Source: Holosporales bacterium (GTDB lineage: Bacteria > Pseudomonadota > Alphaproteobacteria > BNTO01). Taken from it: a DNA stretch of 47,403 bases. Both the position numbers and the translations under genes were made by a program. The notes beneath the pieces were generated by a model that was not told the origin of the DNA, ran no database searches, and worked only from the letters and a program-made list of their open reading frames with translations. Below are positions 27,644 through 36,852 of the stretch, one piece after another (position 1 is the first letter of the stretch; each line of letters opens with the position of its first letter). The stretch is taken from contig JAIRNK010000012.1 of NCBI GenBank assembly GCA_031258095.1, positions 1 through 47,403 of the forward strand. Reading direction: 5' to 3'.

Positions 27644-29026
27644 TCATCCAAGGCGGCTTAATTCCTTCACAAGGCCTTCGCAAACTTTTTTTGCATCCCC
27701 TATTATCATCATGGTGTTCGCCCTGTAAAACAAATCATTGTCCACTCCCGCATATCCAACCCCGAGGGAGCGCTTTATGAATAGCACCGTTTTGGAATTT
27801 TCTACACGCAGAATCGGCATCCCAAAAATTGGCGACTGCGGATCGTTGTCGGCCGCGGGGTTGGTTACGTCATTCGCGCCAACAACCAGTGTTACATCCG
27901 TTAACGCAAAATCTCCGTTAATGTCATCAAGCTCAAACACGTCTTCGTACGGCACATTCGCTTCAGCCAACAACACATTCATGTGTCCAGGCATCCGCCC
28001 AGCGACGGGGTGAATCGCATACCGAACCTTTGTCTCCCGTTTCCGAAGGAGTTCTGCAACCTCACACACAGCCCTCTGTGCTTGCGCAACTGCCATGCCA
28101 TACCCAGGGACGATAATCACCGTGGATGCATTTGCCAACAGGAACGCAGCATCTTCAGGTGTTCCAACAGTTGCCGATTTTTCGTTTTTTGCCGTGATCG
28201 AAAGTTGTGAATGCTCCATTTGCCCAAAGATCACTTTAAAAATCGATCGGTTCATGTTTTTGCACATTATGTAGCTCAGTATCGCCCCAGAAGAACCAAC
28301 GATTGCGCCCGTGATAATTAGCAAATAGTTGCCTAGCGTGAACCCCGTTGCAGCAGTCGCCCAACCAGAGTATGAATTCAGCAAAGAGACGACAACCGGC
28401 ATGTCTGATCCGCCAATGGGTATTACCAAACATACGCCCAGAGCAAGAGACAACGGCACAACAAACCAAAACAACGTGTCGAAATTGCTTAGTGAAAACA
28501 ACATCAGAAGAAAAAGACAAACGGCACCTAGCACGCCGTTTACAATGTTCGGTTTCGGCAGAGATAGTTTTTTGCCGAGCCCCTGTAATTTACAAAAGGC
28601 CAGAACAGAGCCAGCGAATGTAATGGCGCCAATAAAGGCTTCGATTCCGATTTCGATACGCATTTGGCAACCAAGCTTGCTCGTCTGAAGCAATTGTGGA
28701 GAACACAAAGTCACCCAAGAAATGAGGACAGCCGCCGCGCCAACCAAGCTATGGAAGGCCGCAACAAGCTGGGGCAGAGCAGTCATTTTGATGTTTTTTG
28801 CAACAACGACTCCGACGCCCCCTCCTAGGGCAATCGCCAACGCCGCGTATTCGTACCTGCGAGAAAGAGAAAGCGATACTGCAACCGCAACTCCCATTCC
28901 GCACATGCCAAGAGTGTTGCCTAGGCGTGCTGTTTGGGGGGAAGACAACCCTTTTAGCGACAAAATAAAGCAAATTGCTGCAATCAAGTACAATAGTTGT
29001 GCGATTGGCAACGGTAACTGATTCAT
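27644..29026 (-). CDS. pntB: NAD(P) transhydrogenase subunit beta
   Basis: GMPVVVSLLNSYSGWATAATGFTLGN-type segment, VIIVPGYGMAVAQAQ, AIHPVAGRMPGHMNVLLAEANVPY, VVGANDVTNPAADNDPQSPIFGMPILRVENSKTVLFIKRSLGVGYAG. Confidence 0.96.
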   Translation of the reverse strand: MNQLPLPIAQLLYLIAAICFILSLKGLSSPQTARLGNTLGMCGMGVAVAVSLSLSRRYEYAALAIALGGGVGVVVAKNIKMTALPQLVAAFHSLVGAAAVLISWVTLCSPQLLQTSKLGCQMRIEIGIEAFIGAITFAGSVLAFCKLQGLGKKLSLPKPNIVNGVLGAVCLFLLMLFSLSNFDTLFWFVVPLSLALGVCLVIPIGGSDMPVVVSLLNSYSGWATAATGFTLGNYLLIITGAIVGSSGAILSYIMCKNMNRSIFKVIFGQMEHSQLSITAKNEKSATVGTPEDAAFLLANASTVIIVPGYGMAVAQAQRAVCEVAELLRKRETKVRYAIHPVAGRMPGHMNVLLAEANVPYEDVFELDDINGDFALTDVTLVVGANDVTNPAADNDPQSPIFGMPILRVENSKTVLFIKRSLGVGYAGVDNDLFYRANTMMIIGDAKKVCEGLVKELSRLG

Positions 29027-29164
29027 GACCTTTCTCCTAGGACGAACGTAACAATGAGCTTTGCTGTTAGACACTATACCCAATTAATATGAGCTTCGTC
29101 ATTGCACGCGTGGAAAAAACGACCACAGTGCCTGTCTCTTTGTCGCAGTATCAACTCGTCCCAA

Positions 29165-29259
29165 TATAGGGTTCCCGACTGACACTCCGGGTGGATTTTT
29201 GTAGTTTTACAATGCGTTGAGCTTCAATAAAACCCGAAGAGTCAGATGGGATATGTATA
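29165..29259 (+). repeat. ~95-bp palindromic element, copy 5 (subfamily B loop)
   Basis: TATAGGGTTCCCGACTGACACTCCGGGTGGATTTTTGTAGTTTTACAATGCGTTGAGCTTCAATAAAACCCGAAGAGTCAGATGGGATATGTATA. Confidence 0.9.
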
Positions 29260-31221
29260 TCCATCCCGACTGACATTGCGGGGGCCAAATTCTGATTTTA
29301 CAAGGGTTTGAGCCTTCAATGAACCCGGAGCGTCAGGTGGGATATGTATAAATGGCTGACAGGCCTGGGTTAGCCAATACATTGCCGTCTTATCCAAGTG
29401 GGATGTCATCTGACGAAGTATTCGTGTGTGATATGCATTGAGCCAGTCTTTCTCGTCATCTGTTAGAACCGAAAAATCAACGAGCTGTGAACAAAATGGA
29501 ATCAACGTCAATGTCTCGAACCTCAAAAATCCCCCAAGATCTTCGCGAACGCACATCATGTTTTCCAGACGAACGCCATATAGCCCTTCCTTATAAAAGC
29601 CCGGTTCGTTCGACAAAATCATCCCAGGTTTTAATGGATACATATTTTTCTGTGATATCCCACACGGTCCTTCATGAACAGATAAATAGCTACCAATTCC
29701 GTGCCCAGTACCGTGTTCATAGTTTTGACGGTTGTTCCATAAAAATTGCCGAGCCACGACATCTAAGTTGGCTCCCGCGGTCCCTTCTGGAAATATTATC
29801 TTGGCCAATGCGACGTGCCCACGGAGTACGCGCGTGTACACGCCAACGAACTCGGGAAACCAATCAACTTCGTTTCGTTTTGAATCATCGCACTTTTTGC
29901 CTGATGTTTGCTTGACCGCCTTCGTCTGTGGGGATTTGCCGATCCAAATCGTCCTTGTTTGGTCTGTTGTTCCACCATAATACTGTCCACCGACGTCAAT
30001 AAGGACGCTCCGTTGAGCAATCGCATCTGTGGGATGGTGATGTACTATCGCGGCATTCTTACCAGTAGCAACAATGGAATGAAAGCTTGGACCTTTATAG
30101 CGGCTGTTTTGCTGACGAAATTCTTCCAATTTTGATGCAATGTCGCGTTCCGTTACGGAAACGTCACAATTATCGAGCCAAGCTATAAGCTTAATAACTG
30201 CCGCGCTATCAATTTCGCACACGATCTTAGCATTAGCGATCTCCGTTTCGTTTTTTATGCAGCGCCGCTCCGGGGTTCGGTCTTGCGCTCTTCTGATTGG
30301 CACGCTGGGCAAATGATCAATCAGAAGTTGCGGTGTTTGTGAATCATCTAACACGAGTCTGGATAGTTTTAGTTCTCCGATTAATTTGCCAATAGCAGAA
30401 TAAAATTTACCGCATGGAATTTGCACAAACGTAATGTATGAAAATTGGTTTAAGGTTTCGTCAAACGAGTCCGCTGGAATGAATAAATATGTGCGAGTGT
30501 ACGTAGCCAAACCTAAGCAAGGGAATGTAGGCGCGTGATTGTTTAGCGCCTTGGCTCGCAAATTGTATATCCACGCGATCGATTCTGGAGATGAAAGCAG
30601 TAGCGCTCCGCGTTGCGACATGTGCGCGTACAAATGATTTGTCTCTGGGCAATCTCTTCCGCAATACTTCGGGTCATATATTTCAATTTCGCCCTGTGTG
30701 CTGTGCTCGATTTGCATTGATGAAAAATCAACGTACGAAAGCGATTTCTGCAGCAACTCGAAATCGTGCATCGATAAGTTGACGTGGTACCCTTTCGTCT
30801 CTGGCATGAAGCGTTCGTCACACCAATCCCGAATCGCACTGTTACGCGAATCGGTGCCTTTGCACTCAATTACGTCAAAATCTGGGCCCTCTTGTTGCGC
30901 TTGGATGGTGTAGCGGGCATCGACAAAAATGGCGTTGAGTATATGCCCTTCTCCGTCGGAGTACACAATCAAAAATCCGGACGATCCTGTGAAGCCCGAG
31001 CAAGTCTCTACAAACTGAGATACATCACACAAGGGATTCCTGTCTATTTTTACGAAAAGGGCCTGAGGAAACGAATCTTCAAATATCTTTCTGTAAAAAA
31101 GGGCGCGTGACGCTTCAGGTGAATCATTGGGGGCTCGAGACGCGCTATTTTCACTATTTTCACGCTGGGCATTTTTTCGCATAGAGTACACCACGGCAAC
31201 GCAATCGCGTAAGGATATCAC
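29242..31221 (-). CDS. aminopeptidase P family (Xaa-Pro aminopeptidase) with repeat-encoded C-terminal tail
   Basis: ALFVKIDRN, SFHSIVATGKNAAIVHHHPT, DVGGQYYGGTTDQTRTIW, YEHGTGHGIGSYLSVHEGP, MILSNEPGFYKEGLYGVRLENM. Last ~36 residues are translated from palindromic copies 6 and 5. Confidence 0.92.
   Translation of the reverse strand: MISLRDCVAVVYSMRKNAQRENSENSASRAPNDSPEASRALFYRKIFEDSFPQALFVKIDRNPLCDVSQFVETCSGFTGSSGFLIVYSDGEGHILNAIFVDARYTIQAQQEGPDFDVIECKGTDSRNSAIRDWCDERFMPETKGYHVNLSMHDFELLQKSLSYVDFSSMQIEHSTQGEIEIYDPKYCGRDCPETNHLYAHMSQRGALLLSSPESIAWIYNLRAKALNNHAPTFPCLGLATYTRTYLFIPADSFDETLNQFSYITFVQIPCGKFYSAIGKLIGELKLSRLVLDDSQTPQLLIDHLPSVPIRRAQDRTPERRCIKNETEIANAKIVCEIDSAAVIKLIAWLDNCDVSVTERDIASKLEEFRQQNSRYKGPSFHSIVATGKNAAIVHHHPTDAIAQRSVLIDVGGQYYGGTTDQTRTIWIGKSPQTKAVKQTSGKKCDDSKRNEVDWFPEFVGVYTRVLRGHVALAKIIFPEGTAGANLDVVARQFLWNNRQNYEHGTGHGIGSYLSVHEGPCGISQKNMYPLKPGMILSNEPGFYKEGLYGVRLENMMCVREDLGGFLRFETLTLIPFCSQLVDFSVLTDDEKDWLNAYHTRILRQMTSHLDKTAMYWLTQACQPFIHIPPDAPGSLKAQTLVKSEFGPRNVSRDGYTYPI
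29256..29350 (+). repeat. ~95-bp palindromic element, copy 6 (tandem with copy 5)
   Basis: TATATCCATCCCGACTGACATTGCGGGGG...ACCCGGAGCGTCAGGTGGGATATGTATA; shares the TATA boundary with copy 5. Confidence 0.9.
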
Positions 31222-31349
31222 ACGATTATTGCGAAGTGCAGATCCCCTGCCCTGCTTGTTTTTTTACGTTTGTAACAGGCCCGTTGTTTTTCCGTTTTGT
31301 TTGTGAGGCGCAATATAGGGCTTATTTTGTGATGAACATCAAATATCAA

Positions 31350-31913
31350 CTAGCCTTCGACCATCCCCTGGATGTAATTCACCTCGCTGACCATCTGTCC
31401 TGTGTTGGCGCCAGAGTTGTCGAACACGTATACAGTATTCTTTTTAATGGAAATTGATACGGTGACAATCACGCGATCGAGCTGTTGTTGGAATGACTGG
31501 ATCCAACAAGTGTGGTACTCAAGAATTTGCAGTTTAACTTTAGAATCCTGAATATTTCCCAATCTTACGATCTCAATCAGGTCAAGCGGAATCCCTCGAT
31601 TCATTTTCAGTTCAATTTGTGCGCTATGTCCGCCATTTGAAATCAAGACTGTTAGCCCGGAGTGTTTTAGTGTTGCGGAGCCCAAAAGCTGGTTACTTAA
31701 ATTCCCCGGCGTAAAGCGCGATGATTCTTCGTTCCAGCCAAAGATTTCTGAGTAATCTTCGAACCCGCTCAGGTTTGAGCTAAGCAAATCATCGATTTTT
31801 ATCATCCATTCAGGAGATCGTACAGTTATATCATCTAACGGAGCAACGTCCGTTGTCGCCATTTTTACTGGCTTTTTCCCAGGAAGGTCTGTTATCACGT
31901 ACGACTGCGGCAT
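31350..31913 (-). CDS. possible T6SS tube protein (Hcp-like), low-similarity call
   Basis: Immediately downstream of tssB-tssC on the same strand, the usual hcp position; 187 aa, beta-rich C-terminal half. Confidence 0.4.
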   Translation of the reverse strand: MPQSYVITDLPGKKPVKMATTDVAPLDDITVRSPEWMIKIDDLLSSNLSGFEDYSEIFGWNEESSRFTPGNLSNQLLGSATLKHSGLTVLISNGGHSAQIELKMNRGIPLDLIEIVRLGNIQDSKVKLQILEYHTCWIQSFQQQLDRVIVTVSISIKKNTVYVFDNSGANTGQMVSEVNYIQGMVEG

Positions 31914-32041
31914 TTTATATATCCTCGCGTTTGCTACCTATTAATCTTGTAAAAATCCCACGCGGCAAAGTTTACGCAATTATTCTCAAGTTCTCCTTAA
32001 CGTGCCAGTCGCGAGAAAGCCCTCAACTAGCGAAAAATCCC

Positions 32042-33514
32042 TTAGCCAGCTGGCGGCGGTAATGTTGCAACAAGCCTTATTGACGCAGTTAATTCTTCCA
32101 TCTGGAAATGAGGACGCAGGTACACAACTGATCGATATGACCCCGGCTTACCTGGAATGTCGTAAACGTCAATGCGCGCCTCCCGTAGCGGGTACTTAGC
32201 CTTCACATTCTGTGGTGCGTCATCATTAAGTAAAATATAGTTAGCGATCCATGTATTTAAATAGTTAGAGATTGCGTCCTTTGTTAAGAAACTACCGATT
32301 TTATCGCGCATTATGACTTTTATGTAATGTGCAAAGCGCGATGCAGCCAACATGTACGGTAAACGAGCAGATAGACTGGCGTTCGCGTTCGCATCGTCTA
32401 AATTGTACACTTTAGGCCGCTGCGTTGTTTGCCCGCCGAAAAACGCGGCGTAGTCGGTACCCTTACAATGGCACAGTGCAATGAAGCCCAAGTCGCTTAA
32501 TTCTTTTTCTCGACGATCCGTGATAGCCGTTTCGGTCGGACACTTGAGAGCAATGTCCCCATCCGTTGTTTTAAACGTAAACGATGGTAAGCCTTTGACA
32601 ATCCCACCGCCCTCGACGCCTCTTATTGCTGCTGTCCACCCAAACAGGGCAAACGCGTTTGTGATTCTTTGGCTTAATATATACGCGGGGTTTGTCCAGC
32701 AAAACTTAGAGCTATCGGCTCCAGACACGTCTTCTTCAAAATTAAGGCCCTCAGCCGGCAGTGTATCCGCTCCGTATGGCAGGCGGATGAGGACTCGCGG
32801 CATTGTAAGCGCGATATAGCGTGACTCTTCTGTGTTGCGGAACGAATTCCATTTTATGAGTTCTAGGCTCTCAAACACTTTGTTCAAATCCCTTGGGACT
32901 CCAAGTTGTTCGAACGAATCTAGATCAAATAGCTTGGGATGAGCCGCCGCAATAAACGGCGCGTGCGCAGCCGCTGCAACCTCTGACATTTTAATCAAAA
33001 ACTCAACGTCCTGAGGGTGTCTGGTAAAGTAATAGTCGCCGAGCAAACACGAATATGGGTGTCCACCAAAGGTCCCGTACTCTTCTTCGTAGATTTTCTT
33101 AAAGAGCTGGCTTTGGTCGAACTCAACCGCAGTTTCCAAATCCGTCAGCAACTCCTTTTTCGTAGCATTAAACAATCGCAACTTAAGGTGAGTGCTCGTT
33201 TCCGTTTTCGACACAAGATAGTGCAGGCCTCGCCAAGATCCCTCAAGCGCCTGAAACGCTTCATGATGCATCACAACATTCAGCTGGCCCTGAATTTTTT
33301 CATCTATTTGGGCGATTATTGTGTTTATGAACGCTGCTGGATTGCTTCCAACCTCATCAGGATTTTCCTCTATCTGCGTGATGAACTCGCGAATTAAGTC
33401 TTCTGCAAAGGGGCGTTGCGTTTCGTCGCGAACTAACTTTCCGTCCTCAAACAAAACGTCTAGGGGCGACCGCGCACTGGCTTCAGTTGCTTCATTTGTT
33501 TCGTTGTCAGCCAT
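32042..33514 (-). CDS. tssC: type VI secretion system sheath large subunit TssC (VipB/IglB)
   Basis: ALEGSWRGLHYLVSKTETSTHLKLRLFNATKKELLTDL, FGGHPYSCLLGDYYF, MPRVLIRLPYG, PGSYRSVVYLRPHFQMEELTASIRLVATLP. Confidence 0.96.
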   Translation of the reverse strand: MADNETNEATEASARSPLDVLFEDGKLVRDETQRPFAEDLIREFITQIEENPDEVGSNPAAFINTIIAQIDEKIQGQLNVVMHHEAFQALEGSWRGLHYLVSKTETSTHLKLRLFNATKKELLTDLETAVEFDQSQLFKKIYEEEYGTFGGHPYSCLLGDYYFTRHPQDVEFLIKMSEVAAAAHAPFIAAAHPKLFDLDSFEQLGVPRDLNKVFESLELIKWNSFRNTEESRYIALTMPRVLIRLPYGADTLPAEGLNFEEDVSGADSSKFCWTNPAYILSQRITNAFALFGWTAAIRGVEGGGIVKGLPSFTFKTTDGDIALKCPTETAITDRREKELSDLGFIALCHCKGTDYAAFFGGQTTQRPKVYNLDDANANASLSARLPYMLAASRFAHYIKVIMRDKIGSFLTKDAISNYLNTWIANYILLNDDAPQNVKAKYPLREARIDVYDIPGKPGSYRSVVYLRPHFQMEELTASIRLVATLPPPAG

Positions 33515-33546
33515 TTGCTACTCCTTGCGTTTGCGCATCATCACAC

Positions 33547-34059
33547 TTAACTTGCGTCTTCGACTTGTGGTAACAGCCCCTTTATTGCGTCCTTTTGCGC
33601 GCCGTCCGTCATAATCTTTTTTAGGCCTTCTTCTAAGTCGTCATTCCCGTCGAGTTTTGTAAGTAAATCCTTCAAACGAGAACGAATTCCGTATAGTTGA
33701 TTCAAGGCAGGAATCTGTTTCACCACATTAAGCGGCGTAAAATCGTCCATAGTGTTAAAATGTAGCTCAACGTTTGTTTCAGAATCGTCATCGAGCAGTG
33801 TGTTTCTAACGCGCAACGCCAATCTCGGATGAAACGACGCCATTATCCCGTCAAAGCTTTCGCCATCTATCTCTACGAACTTACGCTCCTTGAGCTTCGG
33901 AAGTGGAATGTCCGGCATACCAGACAAATCTGCTAGAATGCCAAAGACAAATGGCAGCTCCTTCATCTCAATAGCGTTTCCGATTTCGACGTCATATGTA
34001 ATCTGAACGCGTGGTGATCGCACACGGCCTAGCTTATGCTGGGTACTATCGGCTGCCAT
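33547..34059 (-). CDS. tssB: type VI secretion system sheath small subunit TssB (VipA/IglA)
   Basis: RSPRVQITYDVEIGNAIEMKELPFVFGILADLSG, FVEIDGESFDGIMASFHPRLALRV, FNTMDDFTPLNVVKQIPAL. Confidence 0.95.
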   Translation of the reverse strand: MAADSTQHKLGRVRSPRVQITYDVEIGNAIEMKELPFVFGILADLSGMPDIPLPKLKERKFVEIDGESFDGIMASFHPRLALRVRNTLLDDDSETNVELHFNTMDDFTPLNVVKQIPALNQLYGIRSRLKDLLTKLDGNDDLEEGLKKIMTDGAQKDAIKGLLPQVEDAS

Positions 34060-34165
34060 TCTCCCTCACTGCTACTTGCAACATATGCCACTACTCTCAC
34101 CTTCTAATGTATCGAATAAATAGTTAAATTAACGTTAAGCCAAGCGAATAGACTGATAACTGCGC

Positions 34166-35260
34166 ATGCAACACCTTAACTTTTTTGGAAAAAGTGTTAC
34201 GCTAATGTTCCAAGATGAACAGATTCAACGTTTACGCATAAACGCAAACAGCCATCCATTCTGGATCGAACGGCAATTAGAATCGCAAAATTTAATAGAA
34301 AACATAAAAACGATAGGAATGTTTTTCGATAACGCTCCGTTTTGTCACACCCTAGCCTTTCTGCAGGGAATAGAGCACTTATTCGATGTACACGTCTCTC
34401 CCAGGTCGCAGTACATAAGAGTGATTATGTGCGAAGGGGAACGCATAATCGAACACATTGACACCTTGGGAAGAATTGCGAACAGTGTTGGAGTTGTCCC
34501 GCTTTTTATGCGCACGCAACACATCCGAGAGCAATATCGACAACTTTGTCTGGAGTTGGGGGCGAGCGTAGACTTTTTCATTCCTGGTGGGGAGACTGTA
34601 GACGTTAACGCGGAGTTTATTGCGCAATATACGCACTTTTTTGAGAGGATCCCTCCGATATGTGACAGAATTCGTTCCATTCTGTTGAATAGTCGAATTT
34701 TTGCGAACAGGGCAACCAAAACAGCGCACATTTCGGCGAATAATGTAAGCGCACTAAGCCTTACCGGACCGAATGCCCGAGCATCTGGTGTTCCCTTTGA
34801 CGTTCGAAGATTGGCGGAGAGTGAAATCTATTCACACTTTCCTTTAATTACTAGTCATAACGGAGACGTTTACGCAAGGACCAGCGTCCGTTTGGATGAA
34901 GTCCGACAAAGCCTGGATATCATAAACGAATGCATAAGAAATCTTCCAGCCGAAGACACATCTTGCAAATCCGATGTTATTTCAGATGGTTGTGGTCAGC
35001 CCATGCTTTTTCCCAAAGGAAACATCGATCTAGAACAAATTGAGGCTGGCATATATCCAATAATGCACGAATATAGCGCAGTTGAAGCGCCAAATGGAGA
35101 ATTTGGTGCTTTTCTAGTCGGAAATGGTAGAAATCGATTGCAGCGTTGTAAGCTGAACATGCCATCCTTCTGCGCGATGCAGGCCTTTGAAGAGATTGCT
35201 GTGGAGCAAGACCCCATGGACATCGAATTAATAGTGGCATCTCTGGGCATAACCCTTTAG
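34166..35260 (+). CDS. NADH-quinone oxidoreductase subunit D-like protein, strongly divergent
   Basis: SPRSQYIRVIMCEGERIIEHI, NSRIFANRA, LTGPNARASGVPFDVRR, GDVYARTSVRLDEVRQSLDIINECI match the NuoD/49-kDa pattern; N-terminal GPQHPAAHG is absent. Confidence 0.75.
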   Translation: MQHLNFFGKSVTLMFQDEQIQRLRINANSHPFWIERQLESQNLIENIKTIGMFFDNAPFCHTLAFLQGIEHLFDVHVSPRSQYIRVIMCEGERIIEHIDTLGRIANSVGVVPLFMRTQHIREQYRQLCLELGASVDFFIPGGETVDVNAEFIAQYTHFFERIPPICDRIRSILLNSRIFANRATKTAHISANNVSALSLTGPNARASGVPFDVRRLAESEIYSHFPLITSHNGDVYARTSVRLDEVRQSLDIINECIRNLPAEDTSCKSDVISDGCGQPMLFPKGNIDLEQIEAGIYPIMHEYSAVEAPNGEFGAFLVGNGRNRLQRCKLNMPSFCAMQAFEEIAVEQDPMDIELIVASLGITL

Positions 35261-35374
35261 AACTGGCAGTTGAAACACTTGCTTCGCGAACGTGCCCCAA
35301 AAAACGTTCCATATTTACAACAAACGCTTGCATTCGTTACACTCTTAACAGGGACAATGGCTCCGTGGGTCAGC

Positions 35375-35791
35375 ATGACATCAGATCCGTCGTTGGGTAT
35401 TCGTCTAGGCGCGTTTATTCGACACAGAAGAATGCAGCTTGGCATGACTCAGCGGGACTTAGCAAAATCCGTTGGAATTACTGCTCAGCAAGTTCAAAAA
35501 TACGAATCAGGCGCGAATGCCTTGAGAGTGTCGCGATTGATGCAATTTAGCCACGCGTTAAACTGTCCATTGGGAAACTTCCTGCTGGTGTTCGATAAAA
35601 CACACGTGTCTCCAGAGGGAACGTTACAAGAGAGCGCGTCAACGTTTTCTGTGCCACCTCCGACTAAACAAGATTTGGAACTTTCTTCTGAAGAAATAGA
35701 TAAATTTTTGGTGGAATTCTTTTCGCTAAGCCGTGAGAATCAAAATAACGTAATCAAAATTGTAAAAGCGCTAGCTTCCCAGGGTTCATAG
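35375..35791 (+). CDS. XRE-family helix-turn-helix regulator
   Basis: LGAFIRHRRMQLGMTQRDLAKSVGITAQQVQKYESGANALRVSRLMQFSHALNCPL. Confidence 0.88.
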   Translation: MTSDPSLGIRLGAFIRHRRMQLGMTQRDLAKSVGITAQQVQKYESGANALRVSRLMQFSHALNCPLGNFLLVFDKTHVSPEGTLQESASTFSVPPPTKQDLELSSEEIDKFLVEFFSLSRENQNNVIKIVKALASQGS

Positions 35792-36000
35792 CTGGCCAAG
35801 GTTCATAGCTGGCAAGAGATTCGCGTTCGGACGCATTCTTCGCGATCATATCCGTTAGCATTGGATCGTTGCCTCCTTATGCGCACCTGCTCACCCCCCA
35901 GCGTTGCCGTGAAAAGCGAAGCGCGGCCACGTGCACACTGTTTTCCCCGCTGGTAATTATGATAGACTACACACTGTTCAAAGGGTGTTGCGGAGCAGAT

Positions 36001-36852
36001 ATGGATTTTTGGGTGGTGGACACGTTTGCCAGCGTCGTCTTCGAAGGGAACCCTGCAGTTGTGTGCCTATTGGAAAAGGATTTATCCACCAATGTCATGC
36101 AGAATATCGCCAGAGAATTCAACGTTCATGAAACGGTATTCGTCACACCATTGCAAAATCAACACTTCAAAATTCAAATTTTTTCTCCTTGGTCGAATGA
36201 ACCTGTCTGTGGACATGGATTGATTGCAGCAGGGCACGTGTTATGGAACGAATTGAAGCTTCCAGGAATTGACCCTGATATCATATATTTCGACCTGCCA
36301 GCAGGAATTTTCATGATTTCGAACAGAAAAGATAAGATAACTGTCCACGCCCCTGCGAAGACAGCAGAACCTGCGCCGGCCCCCGATCGTCTAATAAACG
36401 CATTAGGAGCGCCTCCAATAGCTGTGAGCAGATGTGGCCAAATCTATGTGGTCGAAATGTTTAACCCCCGGCACGTCCTCAAACTGGAGCCAGATATCGC
36501 TAAGCTGGAAAAAATCCCATGTACCGGAGTCGTTGTTACGGCAGAAGGAGGAGGAGATGCACAGTACGACTTCATCTCAAGGTTTTTTGCTCCATCGCAA
36601 GGGTTCAAGGAGGATCCCGTCACGTTATGGAACCACTGCTTTTTGGCAACATACTGGGCTCACCGATTGGCTCGTAGCTCACTTGTTGCACATCAAAAAG
36701 CGAATAGAGGGGGCGATCTCTTCATCGAGTGCGTGCAGGAACAAGTTTTGATTTCTGGCAGTTGCATATCTTCAATGAAGGGGTCTACGTGTAATTGCTC
36801 AAACTGGTCAGGCATTAGCTTTAAACAGATGAGTCAAGAACGTGTTTTTTGA
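36001..36852 (+). CDS. PhzF family protein, second and divergent paralogue
   Basis: MDFWVVDTFASVVFEGNPAVVCLL, FNVHETVFVT, EPVCGHGLIAAGH, FISRFFAPSQGFKEDPVTLWNHCFLATYWAHRL, NRGGDLF. Confidence 0.82.
   Translation: MDFWVVDTFASVVFEGNPAVVCLLEKDLSTNVMQNIAREFNVHETVFVTPLQNQHFKIQIFSPWSNEPVCGHGLIAAGHVLWNELKLPGIDPDIIYFDLPAGIFMISNRKDKITVHAPAKTAEPAPAPDRLINALGAPPIAVSRCGQIYVVEMFNPRHVLKLEPDIAKLEKIPCTGVVVTAEGGGDAQYDFISRFFAPSQGFKEDPVTLWNHCFLATYWAHRLARSSLVAHQKANRGGDLFIECVQEQVLISGSCISSMKGSTCNCSNWSGISFKQMSQERVF

Noticed and set aside
27644-29026. pntB without pntA as an unusual loss
   Set aside because: pntA may simply lie elsewhere in the genome; the window cannot show absence.
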